NCBI RefSeq assembly: GCF_008086595.1
Contig: NZ_RXYA01000006.1
Location: 165,323-229,322, forward strand
Source of the DNA: Acetobacterium paludosum
GTDB taxonomy: Bacteria; Bacillota; Clostridia; Eubacteriales; Eubacteriaceae
DNA length: 64,000 nt
Reading direction: 5' to 3'
Shown: piece by piece, positions 17,755-29,051 of the stretch
How the letters are laid out: each line of letters starts with the position of its first letter
How positions within the stretch are numbered: position 1 is the first letter of the stretch
Position numbers and translations under genes: made by a program
Notes under the pieces: generated by a model
The model's database searches: none
What the model saw: the letters and a program-made list of their open reading frames with translations, nothing else
Told to the model about the DNA's origin: nothing

Positions 17755-17802
17755 AAAAAAAAGATGAAAACCATCTACAAGAGGTGATTTCATCTTTTTT
17801 TC
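17755..17802. terminator. bidirectional terminator between the SGNH gene and padR
   Basis: A-run, GATGAAA, 20-base loop, TTTCATC, T-run. It can end the SGNH hydrolase transcript on the minus strand only if read-through past its stop is counted from the other side; it more likely isolates the two minus-strand units or ends plus-strand antisense transcription. Confidence 0.5.
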
Positions 17803-17862
17803 GGTGCTCATACTTTTATGGAGATGGTTTATTCTGGGTTTGGTGAACTGATTGTCTGGCTA

Positions 17863-19203
17863 TTAATAAGTCTGAGCGTTAAGAAGACATTGGTAAATAA
17901 CGGAATGCCCTAAAGTTGTTGGATGTGGATCCAAATTACTGGTGTACCAATTAACTAAAGGACTTACTCCCTGGTAATTTTTGAAGGCGGTATACACATC
18001 CGCTACTTTATAACCGGTGCCTGGTGTCATGATGACGCCGTTGATTCCCTGGATTACCGGATCAAATACCTGATAAAGGGGATCTTGAGAATTGAGGGGA
18101 TCATACAATGTTGATACATAGATATCAGCTTGAGGTGCCAACGTCCTGATGGTTGCAACTATTTGGGGCCAGTCAGTTGCAAACTGCTGGGCACCGGCGG
18201 TCAGATTGGTCTGAATTTCAGGCATTGCAGCAGCGATGGTTGTCTGATTGTTAGGATCGGCTAAAGCAGCTGCCAGCTCGGTGGCAAAATTCTCTGAAGT
18301 CGGATCGAGATTGAATGCAGTGGCCAGAGTCGTAATCACAGGGGATAGAAGATTGTTGCTCCCAATACTGATCGAGACCGTGCTGGCTTTCCCCAAAGCT
18401 TTAATAGTTGTAGGATCATTCTGTAATTGGTATAAGAGATCACTGGACTTTTCTCCTGGTATCCCCTGATTTACTAGGGAAATATCTTCATTACCGCTGA
18501 TTGAGCTTAAGTTATTATAGAAAAGGTCAACATAGTCCGAGCCCGGTGCAGCACTCATACCGTAAGTGATGGAATCTCCAAGGGCTACATAATTATTGGT
18601 TTTAACAATTTTTATTTCGAGTGCTTCCAAACGCAGGCTTTCCCCGGTGGTTCCCAGTTCTGCTCCGTTTTTAACCCAGGTCCAGTCGCCGTTGGTGCTG
18701 GGTACGTCACCCTTATCCTGCACATGGCCCCGGTAATAAACATCATAGCCGGAAAGACCTTCAAGATTGATTTTAATAGCTTCTATTCGCAGACTTTGAC
18801 CTGTTGTCCCGGTAAAAACACCATCCTTAACAGGATCCATCCAACCCTTATCTTGAACATGAACCTGATAGGTGATGCTTGCACCGGCCGGAACATCACC
18901 GGTTAATTTAATGGCGACACCTTCCAGCCGCAGACTTTGACCTCGGGTTCCCAATTCATCAGGACCAGTAAGATAGTTCAGATTTGGTCCAATTGAGCTG
19001 GGGGTATCCCCATAGTTTTCAATATGACCGCGATATTGAACCCCGATTTCTGCAGAGGAACTGGTTTCAATCGAATTATTTCCGGTTGTTGCTGTCTCTG
19101 TTTGTCCAGCAGCGGCAAAAACTCCGGTTGAAAAAAACATTGAAAGAATCATAATGATCGACAGCGCACTGGCAGAAATTTTCCAAGTGGTGAATTTTTT
19201 CAT
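17863..19203 (-). CDS. secreted ChW-repeat protein with SGNH/GDSL hydrolase domain
   Basis: The start is set at the ATG preceded by AAAGGAAAA; a longer frame adds 11 residues without a ribosome site. A signal peptide (residues 1-32, cut near FAAA) leads to three ChW-type repeats (about 52-100, 108-150, 155-200), then an SGNH hydrolase domain with block I GDS at 209-211 (VALGDSITYGM), the SIGSNN block, and C-terminal DPHPTTLGH carrying the catalytic Asp and His. Repeats 1 and 3 have the GW pair replaced by GD, an unusual ChW variant. It probably deacylates or de-esterifies an extracellular glycan or lipid. It is a single-gene unit. Confidence 0.85.
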   Translation of the reverse strand: MKKFTTWKISASALSIIMILSMFFSTGVFAAAGQTETATTGNNSIETSSSAEIGVQYRGHIENYGDTPSSIGPNLNYLTGPDELGTRGQSLRLEGVAIKLTGDVPAGASITYQVHVQDKGWMDPVKDGVFTGTTGQSLRIEAIKINLEGLSGYDVYYRGHVQDKGDVPSTNGDWTWVKNGAELGTTGESLRLEALEIKIVKTNNYVALGDSITYGMSAAPGSDYVDLFYNNLSSISGNEDISLVNQGIPGEKSSDLLYQLQNDPTTIKALGKASTVSISIGSNNLLSPVITTLATAFNLDPTSENFATELAAALADPNNQTTIAAAMPEIQTNLTAGAQQFATDWPQIVATIRTLAPQADIYVSTLYDPLNSQDPLYQVFDPVIQGINGVIMTPGTGYKVADVYTAFKNYQGVSPLVNWYTSNLDPHPTTLGHSVIYQCLLNAQTY

Positions 19204-19422
19204 GATTTGTTTTCCTTTCTTTTCTTTGATTTTCATATCTTTTATATAATTATATACTTTTTTGACTATGACGCAAACGTTTTTATAATGAAATCAGATG
19301 AGTTAGATGTCATGGAATGATTAAGAAGCTTGATTTGAAATTTATTGAATACAATTGCGTTTTTGTGGATATTTTGTTGCAAATCGGATATACTGGCATT
19401 AGTTTTACTCATAGGAGGCGAA

Positions 19423-21084
19423 ATGAAGGAAAATAAGTTTATTTTGGAAAGGCTTTTAAAAAACAAAGAAATAACACGCCAGGATATTACCGACAGAATT
19501 CAAGAAGCCAAACAGTCAGACCGCTCGTTATTGGACTTATTATTAGAAGACCGGGTTATTTCTCCGGAAAAATTGCTATTGATTTTTCATAAAGAGTGGG
19601 GTTTTAATGTATATGATCCTCAAAAAGATCTAATGGATTCAAAAGCTCTTTTTTTGTTCACAAAAGAACAAGCCTTGGAATATCTTGTTTTTCCATTAAA
19701 CCAGCCGGATGAAGAACATTTAATCATCCTAATGGCTGATCCAACTGATGAAGAAACCATTCGAGTTTTGCAACAGATAACAAAGAAACGTCTAAAAATA
19801 TTAGCGGCAGAAAAAGAATGTATTCAGAGTCTGATTCGAAGATACTATAATGGAAGTGTTCTTTATGATGAAGATATTTCAAAAAAAACAAACCATGATG
19901 GCAGCGGAAATGAAGAACCGTCAATCATCAACCTTGTGAACGAAATAATCGAAGAAGGTGTTTCCCAGGGTGCCAGTGATATTCATATCGAAGCATTCCC
20001 GAAGAAATTTCAAATTCGACTGCGCATTGACGGGTTGCTGCAGCTGATGAAAGTGTTGGAAGAAAAGACCTGGCAGGGTTTGATCTCGCGTTTGAAAATA
20101 CTTGGAGGATGCGACATTGCGGAGCATCGGTTTCCTCAGGATGGTGCTTTTACGACCCGTTTTGAGGGGCGACAGATTGATATTCGGGTATCCATTATAC
20201 CAACCATTCATGGTGAAAAAATAGTCTTGCGATTATTGGATCAGCGCAAGTTTTTAATGAAAATTGAAGAACTGGGATTTTCAAGTGACCAGAAAATTCT
20301 GATTAAAGACATAATGGATTCACCCCATGGCATGATATTGGCATCCGGACCAACCGGTAGCGGAAAATCGACGACTATTTACAGTTTGCTCAATGGGATC
20401 AATTCTGAGACCCAAAACATTATTACCATTGAGGATCCTGTTGAATTTCAGATGGAGGATGTGAATCAGATTCAGGTTAATGAGAAAACAGGACTTAATT
20501 TTGCCATGGGACTGCGTTCGATTTTACGACAAGATCCTAATGTGATTATGGTTGGCGAAATCCGAGATGAAGAAACCGCAGCGATGGCAACTCGGGCGGC
20601 GATTACCGGTCATTTGGTGTTATCCACTATTCATACCAACAATGCCATTGCATCGATTACACGCTTGATGGATATGAAGGTTCCGCTTTATTTATTGTCA
20701 TCAGCCCTTAGAGGAATTATTTCTCAAAAGTTGATTAAAAGACTTTGTCCAAATTGCAAGCAGGAAGGCTGGGCAACTCAAGCAGAAAAGGATCTTCTTG
20801 GGTTGCCAGATGAAAAGATCAAACTATATTATCCTGAAGGCTGCCCTTTGTGTCACGGTACTGGGTATCGGGGCCGATTGGCGGTGCAGGAAGTTTTGAA
20901 AATAACTCGAAATATTCGCGAGTCTATCGGCCAGGGAAAAGATTATGACAGTATTCGCCAAATTGCCATGGAAGAAGGGCTGATCCCCATTGAAGAATCT
21001 TTAAAACAGTATATTTTAAATGGCAGCACCTCTTTTGCGGAGGGTTTTGAGATCCTGGCGTTTGAAAAAATCTGGCATCATTAG
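19423..21084 (+). CDS. pilB: type IV pilus/type II secretion assembly ATPase (PilB/GspE)
   Basis: Hexameric cytoplasmic ATPase that powers pilin assembly. The ATG at 19423 follows a near-perfect TAGGAGG; a frame starting 26 codons upstream has no ribosome site. The N-terminal MshEN-like domain (1-130) is followed by SDIHIEAF, the Walker A ASGPTGSGKSTT, the Asp box TIEDPVEFQ, Walker B NVIMVGEIRDEETA, and a zinc-binding CPNC...CPLC pair near residue 440-475. The 553-residue size is normal. It is immediately followed by the PilC homolog. Confidence 0.92.
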   Translation: MKENKFILERLLKNKEITRQDITDRIQEAKQSDRSLLDLLLEDRVISPEKLLLIFHKEWGFNVYDPQKDLMDSKALFLFTKEQALEYLVFPLNQPDEEHLIILMADPTDEETIRVLQQITKKRLKILAAEKECIQSLIRRYYNGSVLYDEDISKKTNHDGSGNEEPSIINLVNEIIEEGVSQGASDIHIEAFPKKFQIRLRIDGLLQLMKVLEEKTWQGLISRLKILGGCDIAEHRFPQDGAFTTRFEGRQIDIRVSIIPTIHGEKIVLRLLDQRKFLMKIEELGFSSDQKILIKDIMDSPHGMILASGPTGSGKSTTIYSLLNGINSETQNIITIEDPVEFQMEDVNQIQVNEKTGLNFAMGLRSILRQDPNVIMVGEIRDEETAAMATRAAITGHLVLSTIHTNNAIASITRLMDMKVPLYLLSSALRGIISQKLIKRLCPNCKQEGWATQAEKDLLGLPDEKIKLYYPEGCPLCHGTGYRGRLAVQEVLKITRNIRESIGQGKDYDSIRQIAMEEGLIPIEESLKQYILNGSTSFAEGFEILAFEKIWHH

Positions 21085-21093
21085 GAAACCGTT

Positions 21094-22320
21094 ATGAATA
21101 AAAAATTTAGTTACAAAGCCAAAAATGCTCAAGGGGAGAATGTCGCCGGAACGCTCACCGCAAAAACATTGCAGGATGCTGCCGTGATGCTTCATGTGCA
21201 AAGTCTAATTGTTCTGGAGATAACAGAAAAAACGAAGGCTGATGGATTTTTATATCGAGAATTTGATTTTCAATTCAAACATGTATCGACAACTGAATTC
21301 AGCCAGTTCAGCAGAAAATTCTATGTCATGTTAAAGGCGGGAATTTCCATATTAAAATGTCTGGAATTAATTGGCGAAGAAACAAAGAATAAGGGCTTTT
21401 CCAGGGATATTTCTGGAATATGCAGTCGGATACAATCGGGGGAGAGTCTTTCCCAGGCCATGAAATCCTATCCTAAATCATTTCCATCGCTGTTTGTTTT
21501 TATGGTTGAGGCTGGTGAAATGAGTGGAAATCTTACGGAAATTCTGCTGGGAATGGCTGAATATTATGAGACTGAGCAAAAAAACAGCCGCCAGCTTCAG
21601 CAGGTCCTTTTTTATCCGGTTATTCTGGTCTTTGTGGCAGCACTAGTGCTGATTTTTTTACTGACCTATGTTCTGCCAACTTTTGTCGGTATGTTTGAGG
21701 CCATGGATGCACCGCTTCCAAAACCAACCCGATTACTTCTTGGCATTAGCCAAATACTAATGACCCGTTGGCCAATCATCCTTTTGATTATCATCGGAGG
21801 TGTTTTATTGTTTGCAATGATGTTGGAATTCCCGCAGGTTATCTTTGCCAGAGATTATCTAAAAATTAAATTACCGTTAATTGGAAGCCTTAATCAAAAA
21901 CGATGTTTATCAATGATGGCGAAAACGATGGCAATGTTATTAAACAGTGGCATTGATCTCCTGTCGGCATTAAACCGTTTGGCGGGAGTTACTGACAATC
22001 GTTTTATAAAAAACGAAGTCAAAATATTAGCGAAAAAAGTATCCAGTGGGACAAGCCTGGTTCAGGGAATGAAAGAAAGCGTGGCTTTTCCAAGCCTTTT
22101 TCGTCAACTTGTCGGCATTGGTGAAGCTTCCGGTTCTTTACCGGTGGTATTGGAAACAATGCATGAAATCTATAAAGATGAGATACAAGCTCGTATCGAA
22201 TTGGTGAGCACAGCCTTGGAGCCGCTAATACTGATCGTATTGGGGGGCGTGGTGCTCTTTATTTTAGCAGCTATTATGTTGCCGGTTTTTGATATCTATT
22301 CGGCATATTCCAGTATGTGA
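21094..22320 (+). CDS. pilC: type IV pilus/type II secretion inner-membrane protein (PilC/GspF)
   Basis: A 408-residue platform protein with the tandem GspF domains (about 70-195 and 270-395) and three membrane segments (near 170-195, 220-245, 375-400). SQFSRKFYVMLKAGISILKCLELI and the second copy MAKTMAMLLNSGIDLLSALNRLA show the duplication. It is nine bases after pilB. No prepilin, PilM/N/O, PilT or prepilin peptidase follows, so the pair must work with components encoded elsewhere or form a minimal system. Confidence 0.92.
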   Translation: MNKKFSYKAKNAQGENVAGTLTAKTLQDAAVMLHVQSLIVLEITEKTKADGFLYREFDFQFKHVSTTEFSQFSRKFYVMLKAGISILKCLELIGEETKNKGFSRDISGICSRIQSGESLSQAMKSYPKSFPSLFVFMVEAGEMSGNLTEILLGMAEYYETEQKNSRQLQQVLFYPVILVFVAALVLIFLLTYVLPTFVGMFEAMDAPLPKPTRLLLGISQILMTRWPIILLIIIGGVLLFAMMLEFPQVIFARDYLKIKLPLIGSLNQKRCLSMMAKTMAMLLNSGIDLLSALNRLAGVTDNRFIKNEVKILAKKVSSGTSLVQGMKESVAFPSLFRQLVGIGEASGSLPVVLETMHEIYKDEIQARIELVSTALEPLILIVLGGVVLFILAAIMLPVFDIYSAYSSM

Positions 22321-22364
22321 ACAATGCATTTGATTAAAGATTGTATTTTAGTAGGAGATGAAAG

Positions 22365-23030
22365 ATGGTTAGAGCGTCGAAAAAAAGTTTTGCTTCAGAA
22401 ATTGATTTTTATAAGCTGTTTTGGGTGTTTATGATTGGGTGTTTTTTGGGGGTAGTCGTTGAAATTTTGTTTTGCTTAGTGTCGAACGGTTATATTGAAA
22501 GTCGACAAGGCTTGATATATGGCCCCTTCAATCCGGTTTACGGTTTTGGGGCAGTACTTATGACCCTGGTGCTCCATCCTATTGAACATAAAAGATGGTA
22601 TGTTATTTTTATATTAAGTATGATTCTGGGGGGCGGCTTTGAGTTTATAAGTAGTTATGTTCAGCAATTTACAACTGGCACCATCTCCTGGCAGTACCAG
22701 GAGATGCCATTTAACCTGGGCGGACGAACCAGTTTAAAATTTTCTTTATATTGGGGAATTCTAGGGCTTTTATGGGTAAAAGAAATTTACCCCCATATGT
22801 CCAGACTGATTGAAAAAATTCCAAATCATTTTGGAATCATAATGACATGGATCCTGGTGGTATTTATGATTCTAAATATGACCATATCTGCCCTGGCAGT
22901 CAATCGCTGGACACAGAGAGAAGAAGGAATTTCGGAAAACAGTGGTTTTGAGGAATTTTTAGATCAGACCTATCCAGACAATTTTATGGATAAGATTTAT
23001 CCCAACATGGTAAAAGTCGGACATCCTTAA
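22365..23030 (+). CDS. PF06541-type membrane protein (putative ABC transporter type IV permease)
   Basis: A 221-residue protein with about five hydrophobic helices and the family pattern FWVFMIGCFLGVVVE, RQGLIYGPFNPVYGFGA and the WQYQEMPFNLGGRTSLKFSLYWGILG block. These are widespread in Firmicutes and annotated as putative ABC permease (CmpB-like), but no ATPase is adjacent and the true function is unknown. The ATG follows TAGGAGATG. It could be the last gene of the pilBC unit (44-base gap) and is followed by a terminator. Confidence 0.75.
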   Translation: MVRASKKSFASEIDFYKLFWVFMIGCFLGVVVEILFCLVSNGYIESRQGLIYGPFNPVYGFGAVLMTLVLHPIEHKRWYVIFILSMILGGGFEFISSYVQQFTTGTISWQYQEMPFNLGGRTSLKFSLYWGILGLLWVKEIYPHMSRLIEKIPNHFGIIMTWILVVFMILNMTISALAVNRWTQREEGISENSGFEEFLDQTYPDNFMDKIYPNMVKVGHP

Positions 23031-23036
23031 AAAAAT

Positions 23037-23075
23037 AAAAAGGACTTTCTCGAAATTATTGAGAAAGTCCTTTAA
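23037..23075 (+). terminator. terminator after the PF06541 gene
   Basis: AAAGGACTTTCTC pairs perfectly with GAGAAAGTCCTTT around an 8-base loop. The sequence is convergent with the small hypothetical gene and may serve both strands. Confidence 0.85.
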
Positions 23076-23087
23076 TAAATTGAAAAA

Positions 23088-23375
23088 CTAAATATGATTG
23101 CGTCCGGTCAAAATGGTGTGGCATTCATTGTAATAAAATTTTTTTGCATCACCAACAGATAACTCATCAAAAAGATGATAGAGTATAATGGCCAAATTCT
23201 GAGTTGTATTTATATCGAGCTTTGCACTTTGACAAGTTTTAAGAAAATAACCCATGCAAGCTTCTTTGCTCCAGTCATCCCCACCTAAAAATAATCGTCG
23301 TAATTCCTCTTTTATTTCTTTTTCACTACATTGTGAATCAGCAACAGAAAAATCGGGGTCTTTTTTTTCACTCAT
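23088..23375 (-). CDS. small hypothetical protein
   Basis: A 95-residue soluble acidic protein that I do not recognise. The AAAGGAGC ribosome site nine bases before the ATG argues that it is real. The sequence is rich in helix formers, with three cysteines (positions about 16, 40 and 48) and one near the C terminus, and no transmembrane segment or signal peptide. It is convergent with the preceding gene and shares its terminator. Confidence 0.6.
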   Translation of the reverse strand: MSEKKDPDFSVADSQCSEKEIKEELRRLFLGGDDWSKEACMGYFLKTCQSAKLDINTTQNLAIILYHLFDELSVGDAKKFYYNECHTILTGRNHI

Positions 23376-23544
23376 TTCGCCAGCTCCTTTCAGTATCGGA
23401 TAAAATTTATTCGAGCTTATTATAACACAGCTTTTTTAAAATCGTAAACACATTAAAAAGTAATAAGAACAGCGAAATTTCATTAAGCTTTAAGGCACTA
23501 AATGGATAAAAAATTAAAAAAATTCATAAAAAACAAAAAAACAC

Positions 23545-23650
23545 TGGATTTTTAAAATGTAATCGTATATAATAAAAACATGGTGTGAAAACGTTTTAAT
23601 TTCCTTTCTTAATTTTCTTAAAAAAAAGGTGCTGATGCACCTTTTTTTTG
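23545..23650 (+). ncRNA. possible short orphan transcript ending in a strong terminator
   Basis: Between 23376 and 23786 there is no gene. TATAAT (23568-23573, with weak TGGATT 17 bases upstream) precedes, by about 50 bases, a compact terminator AAAAAAAGGTGC-TGAT-GCACCTTTTTTTT (23621-23648). This would give a transcript of roughly 70 bases with no ORF. Confidence 0.3.
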
Positions 23651-23720
23651 TCCGGAATTTTATTTGCCTTAATTGATGCCCAATATTGGACCTATAATTG
23701 AAGGGGATAGTATTTTCCTC

Positions 23721-23749
23721 TTGAAAAAATTGTGATTTAAGGTTATATT
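23721..23749 (+). promoter_or_regulatory. promoter of the flavodiiron gene
   Basis: TTGAAA (23721-23726) and TATATT (23744-23749), 17-base spacer, 37 bases before the start codon. Confidence 0.6.
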
Positions 23750-23786
23750 TAAACCTAAACAAATATAGTCAAAGTGGGAGAATAAT

Positions 23787-26094
<2,308 letters not shown>

Positions 26095-26109
26095 TAATTC
26101 CATATAAAG

Positions 26110-26158
26110 GCACAAAAGAGCAAACTTAAATAGCTTGCTCTTTTGTGTTTTTTTTGAG
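26110..26158 (+). terminator. terminator of fprA-mnmA
   Basis: CACAAAAGAGCAA pairs with TTGCTCTTTTGTG, followed by T8. Confidence 0.92.
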
Positions 26159-26290
26159 AAAAAAGTACAGTTTTATGGTAAACTATAAACAGTTCCATTA
26201 ATATAATTGGTGGATACTGTGAAGAAGTTAAGCAAAAGATTGCTAAAATAGAATTTATTAAGCCAGACGACAGGGAAGGATTGGAAAAAA

Positions 26291-28336
26291 ATGAAAACGC
26301 CATGTAACAAATGCGGAAAAGCCATCGGCTTTTTTGAACGGAGTTTTAAAATAGAAAATGAAAAATTAAATATAAAATATGATGTTCTTTGTGGAGAATG
26401 TCATGGGATCGTGAAAAAGGGTATCAGTGAAATTGATGATATGTATCAATGGATGGCGAATAACCTTAAAAAAAATAAGGATGTCCAGAAAAATGGGCTG
26501 GTTACAGTTGAGGTTGATCTCCTTATTCTTTTAGCGGTTGAAGCTCTTTTTTCAGTTGCACCGAACTATTTTCGGTTAGATTCACCACTCAATCAGACCA
26601 TTATTCGGGCAAAAGAGAGTAGGGGTATTGACAAACAAAAAGATATTGTGCGGATTGTTCATAAATTACTCCAATATGGTTTCGAACCAAATCTAAAAGA
26701 TCAGGGTTTGGATACGACTCGAAATTTTGTCGCTTATATGATTCAAAACGAACAATTCCTTCAAGAGGTTGAGGTTAACTGCGGCGCCGAAGATGAACTG
26801 ATCAAAGCCAATGTTTTTTTGAGTAGAAGAGGACTAATTATTGATACCATTGAGAATCCTAAGCTCATCCATATTTCAATTCCCAGTGACACATTGGTGG
26901 ATTATCAAGTTGAGAATTCAGAAATTATCAATGAAATGACCTTAAAGAATGTGTGTTATCCCTGGGATGATAAAAAAAATGTTGTTTTGACACTTATGTC
27001 GGAAAGTATTATGTTTGCTGTTGGCAATGCGATTGACCGCTTTAATCAAAAGACGACTAAGCTATTGGATAAGCTTAAAAAAGACAGCTTGGAATATTTT
27101 AATGATCGGGTTGTGGAAGATTTAAAAAAAATTAAACCGGGGGAATTCATTGAGGCAATTCATTTAGATTGTCTGCTTTTATGCATCGTGAAAAATTTAA
27201 AAGGACAGAAGATGTTTTCCATGGAGGCGTTATTTGATCCGAAAGGAACCACTATCGAGCTGCTTTGGGCTTATTATCGTCAGAATCTGCGAAATATGGG
27301 GATTGATAATAGTGAAAAGATAGTGACCTATCTTTTGAAAAATTGTCTTTATACAGAAGGCTTTAATATCAAGCATGGAAATAAACCCAGTGATAAAGGT
27401 TGGGGATTTTTCACAACAAAGGGTTATATTATTTATTTCAGACGAAGTCGACAGGTGTTTTTTATTTACACCGAAACTTTTCCCAATGCGATCTATCATC
27501 CCTGCAATACGGTAACTTATGAAAACAAGCAGTATTTGCAACTGGTTATGAATAATGGCCGAAACGCAGGAGAAGAACTGAGAGATTTAGATGAATTGAT
27601 TTTTTATAGTGATGAACCGGAAACAATTTCTCAAATGGAACGTTTTTTTGAACGTCATAACCTCTATTATCAAATGGAAACCTTTCTAAAAAAACAAAAG
27701 GAGATTCAAAGAAAACGGGAAAAATATTTGGAGGTCCAACGGATTATCAATCATATTTTTGCTGATTTTGGCTATTTGCCCTATTGTATTTATGACGAAT
27801 GGTATGTGATCCAAAAAAAACTGAAAGAAAGCGATCTTTTATTAAACAAATTAATTGATACTGATGGAAATTTGAGAGAAAATTATACGCTTGGTCAGAT
27901 CGTCTATGCCCCTAAAATCATTGAGGCAATTAATCGCGGCGCCGAGGAGTGCCAAAAATCGCTGAATATTCTGGAAGACTCGGTTGCAAGGGCAATTATA
28001 TGGGTTAGTTTTAAAGAAGCAGTGACGGAAACCCTGTCGAAAGAATGGGTTCGGATCGCGGGAGAAATCCTTGATGAGGGAGACAATGCCCTTTCAGCCT
28101 TCTTCAAATATGTTAATCTGAAGAATATTGAACCGGATAAGGTTTATTATATGGGGTTATTTATCTATCATTTGATGGATCGCGGAATATTGCAATCAGA
28201 TAATTTTTTGGAAAATTATGAAGGTGCGGTGCGCATTTTTCTGGAATGCCGACGGGTTATTGAAGAGCCGAAGTTTGAAGGGAAGGTTCTTCCAATGGAT
28301 GAGTTGTTAGAGGAAGCATTTCCAGAAAAAAAATAA
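26291..28336 (+). CDS. large hypothetical protein with N-terminal zinc ribbon
   Basis: A 681-residue cytoplasmic protein that I do not recognise. The N terminus has CNKC (5-8) and CGEC (35-38), a zinc ribbon. Two segments look like related beta-rich PH/GRAM-like folds: one near 175-235 (VFLSRRGLIIDTIENPKL) and one near 375-430 (FFTTKGYIIYFRRSRQ). The C-terminal 250 residues are helical and charged, with a possible coiled coil at about 455-490. No membrane segment is present. It lies 31 bases ahead of a response regulator and probably forms one unit with the two-component system and alcohol dehydrogenase, so a signalling or envelope-stress role is possible but unproven. Confidence 0.75.
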   Translation: MKTPCNKCGKAIGFFERSFKIENEKLNIKYDVLCGECHGIVKKGISEIDDMYQWMANNLKKNKDVQKNGLVTVEVDLLILLAVEALFSVAPNYFRLDSPLNQTIIRAKESRGIDKQKDIVRIVHKLLQYGFEPNLKDQGLDTTRNFVAYMIQNEQFLQEVEVNCGAEDELIKANVFLSRRGLIIDTIENPKLIHISIPSDTLVDYQVENSEIINEMTLKNVCYPWDDKKNVVLTLMSESIMFAVGNAIDRFNQKTTKLLDKLKKDSLEYFNDRVVEDLKKIKPGEFIEAIHLDCLLLCIVKNLKGQKMFSMEALFDPKGTTIELLWAYYRQNLRNMGIDNSEKIVTYLLKNCLYTEGFNIKHGNKPSDKGWGFFTTKGYIIYFRRSRQVFFIYTETFPNAIYHPCNTVTYENKQYLQLVMNNGRNAGEELRDLDELIFYSDEPETISQMERFFERHNLYYQMETFLKKQKEIQRKREKYLEVQRIINHIFADFGYLPYCIYDEWYVIQKKLKESDLLLNKLIDTDGNLRENYTLGQIVYAPKIIEAINRGAEECQKSLNILEDSVARAIIWVSFKEAVTETLSKEWVRIAGEILDEGDNALSAFFKYVNLKNIEPDKVYYMGLFIYHLMDRGILQSDNFLENYEGAVRIFLECRRVIEEPKFEGKVLPMDELLEEAFPEKK

Positions 28337-28367
28337 AAAAGATCATTAAAAGGAGAACTGAAAAACG

Positions 28368-29051
28368 ATGCGTGTTCTTTTAGTTGAAGACGAAAAACCA
28401 TTAGCGGCGGCTTTGGGAAAAATCTTTGAAAAAAACAAGATATTGGTAGATGTAGTAAATGACGGCATCGAAGGCAAACTGTTCAGTGAAAATGATGTGT
28501 ATGATGTCATTATTTTAGATATTATGCTCCCGGGAATGAGCGGATTGGAAATTCTTCGCTCGATCAGAGAAGCTGGAAAGAATGTGCCAATTTTACTGTT
28601 AACGGCCAAAGATGATACTAAAGATAAAGTGAATGGTCTTAACATGGGCGCGGATGATTATCTTGTAAAACCTTTTGTTACAGAGGAATTGATTGCTCGA
28701 GTCAGAGCGCTGGGAAGACGTCCGTGGGAGGTTTATCAAGATAATGTGATTCATTATGCAAACATTTCCTTAAACATTAACACCGGCGAGCTTTTTGTAG
28801 ATGCGGTTTTAAATAAACTGACGGCCAAAGAGGCCCAACTATTAGAAATGTTTATCAGAAATCCGGGAATGACTATTTCGAAAGAACAGATTTTAGACCG
28901 GATTTGGGGTATCGAAAGTATGGCAATGGAAAATAGTGTCGAAATATACGTTCATTATTTAAGAAAAAAGCTGGATAAATCACAAGCCTATATTAAAACC
29001 ATTCGTGGATTGGGTTATGTTCTAAAGGAGAAGGAGAATGTTGAGCCTTAA
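28368..29051 (+). CDS. OmpR/PhoB-family response regulator
   Basis: A 227-residue two-domain regulator. The receiver domain (1-120) has the acidic pair Glu7/Asp8 (LLVEDEK), phospho-acceptor Asp51 (VIILDIMLPGMSG), and the TAKDD and LVKPF motifs. The C-terminal winged helix (about 130-225) has LTAKEAQLLEMFIRNPG and VHYLRKKL. Its final 14 bases overlap the histidine kinase start, so translation is coupled. The target genes are unknown. Confidence 0.93.
   Translation: MRVLLVEDEKPLAAALGKIFEKNKILVDVVNDGIEGKLFSENDVYDVIILDIMLPGMSGLEILRSIREAGKNVPILLLTAKDDTKDKVNGLNMGADDYLVKPFVTEELIARVRALGRRPWEVYQDNVIHYANISLNINTGELFVDAVLNKLTAKEAQLLEMFIRNPGMTISKEQILDRIWGIESMAMENSVEIYVHYLRKKLDKSQAYIKTIRGLGYVLKEKENVEP

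Noticed and set aside
19345..19422. Longer start for PilB
   Set aside because: TAGGAGG lies directly before the ATG at 19423, and the upstream extension has no ribosome site and unusual hydrophobic content.
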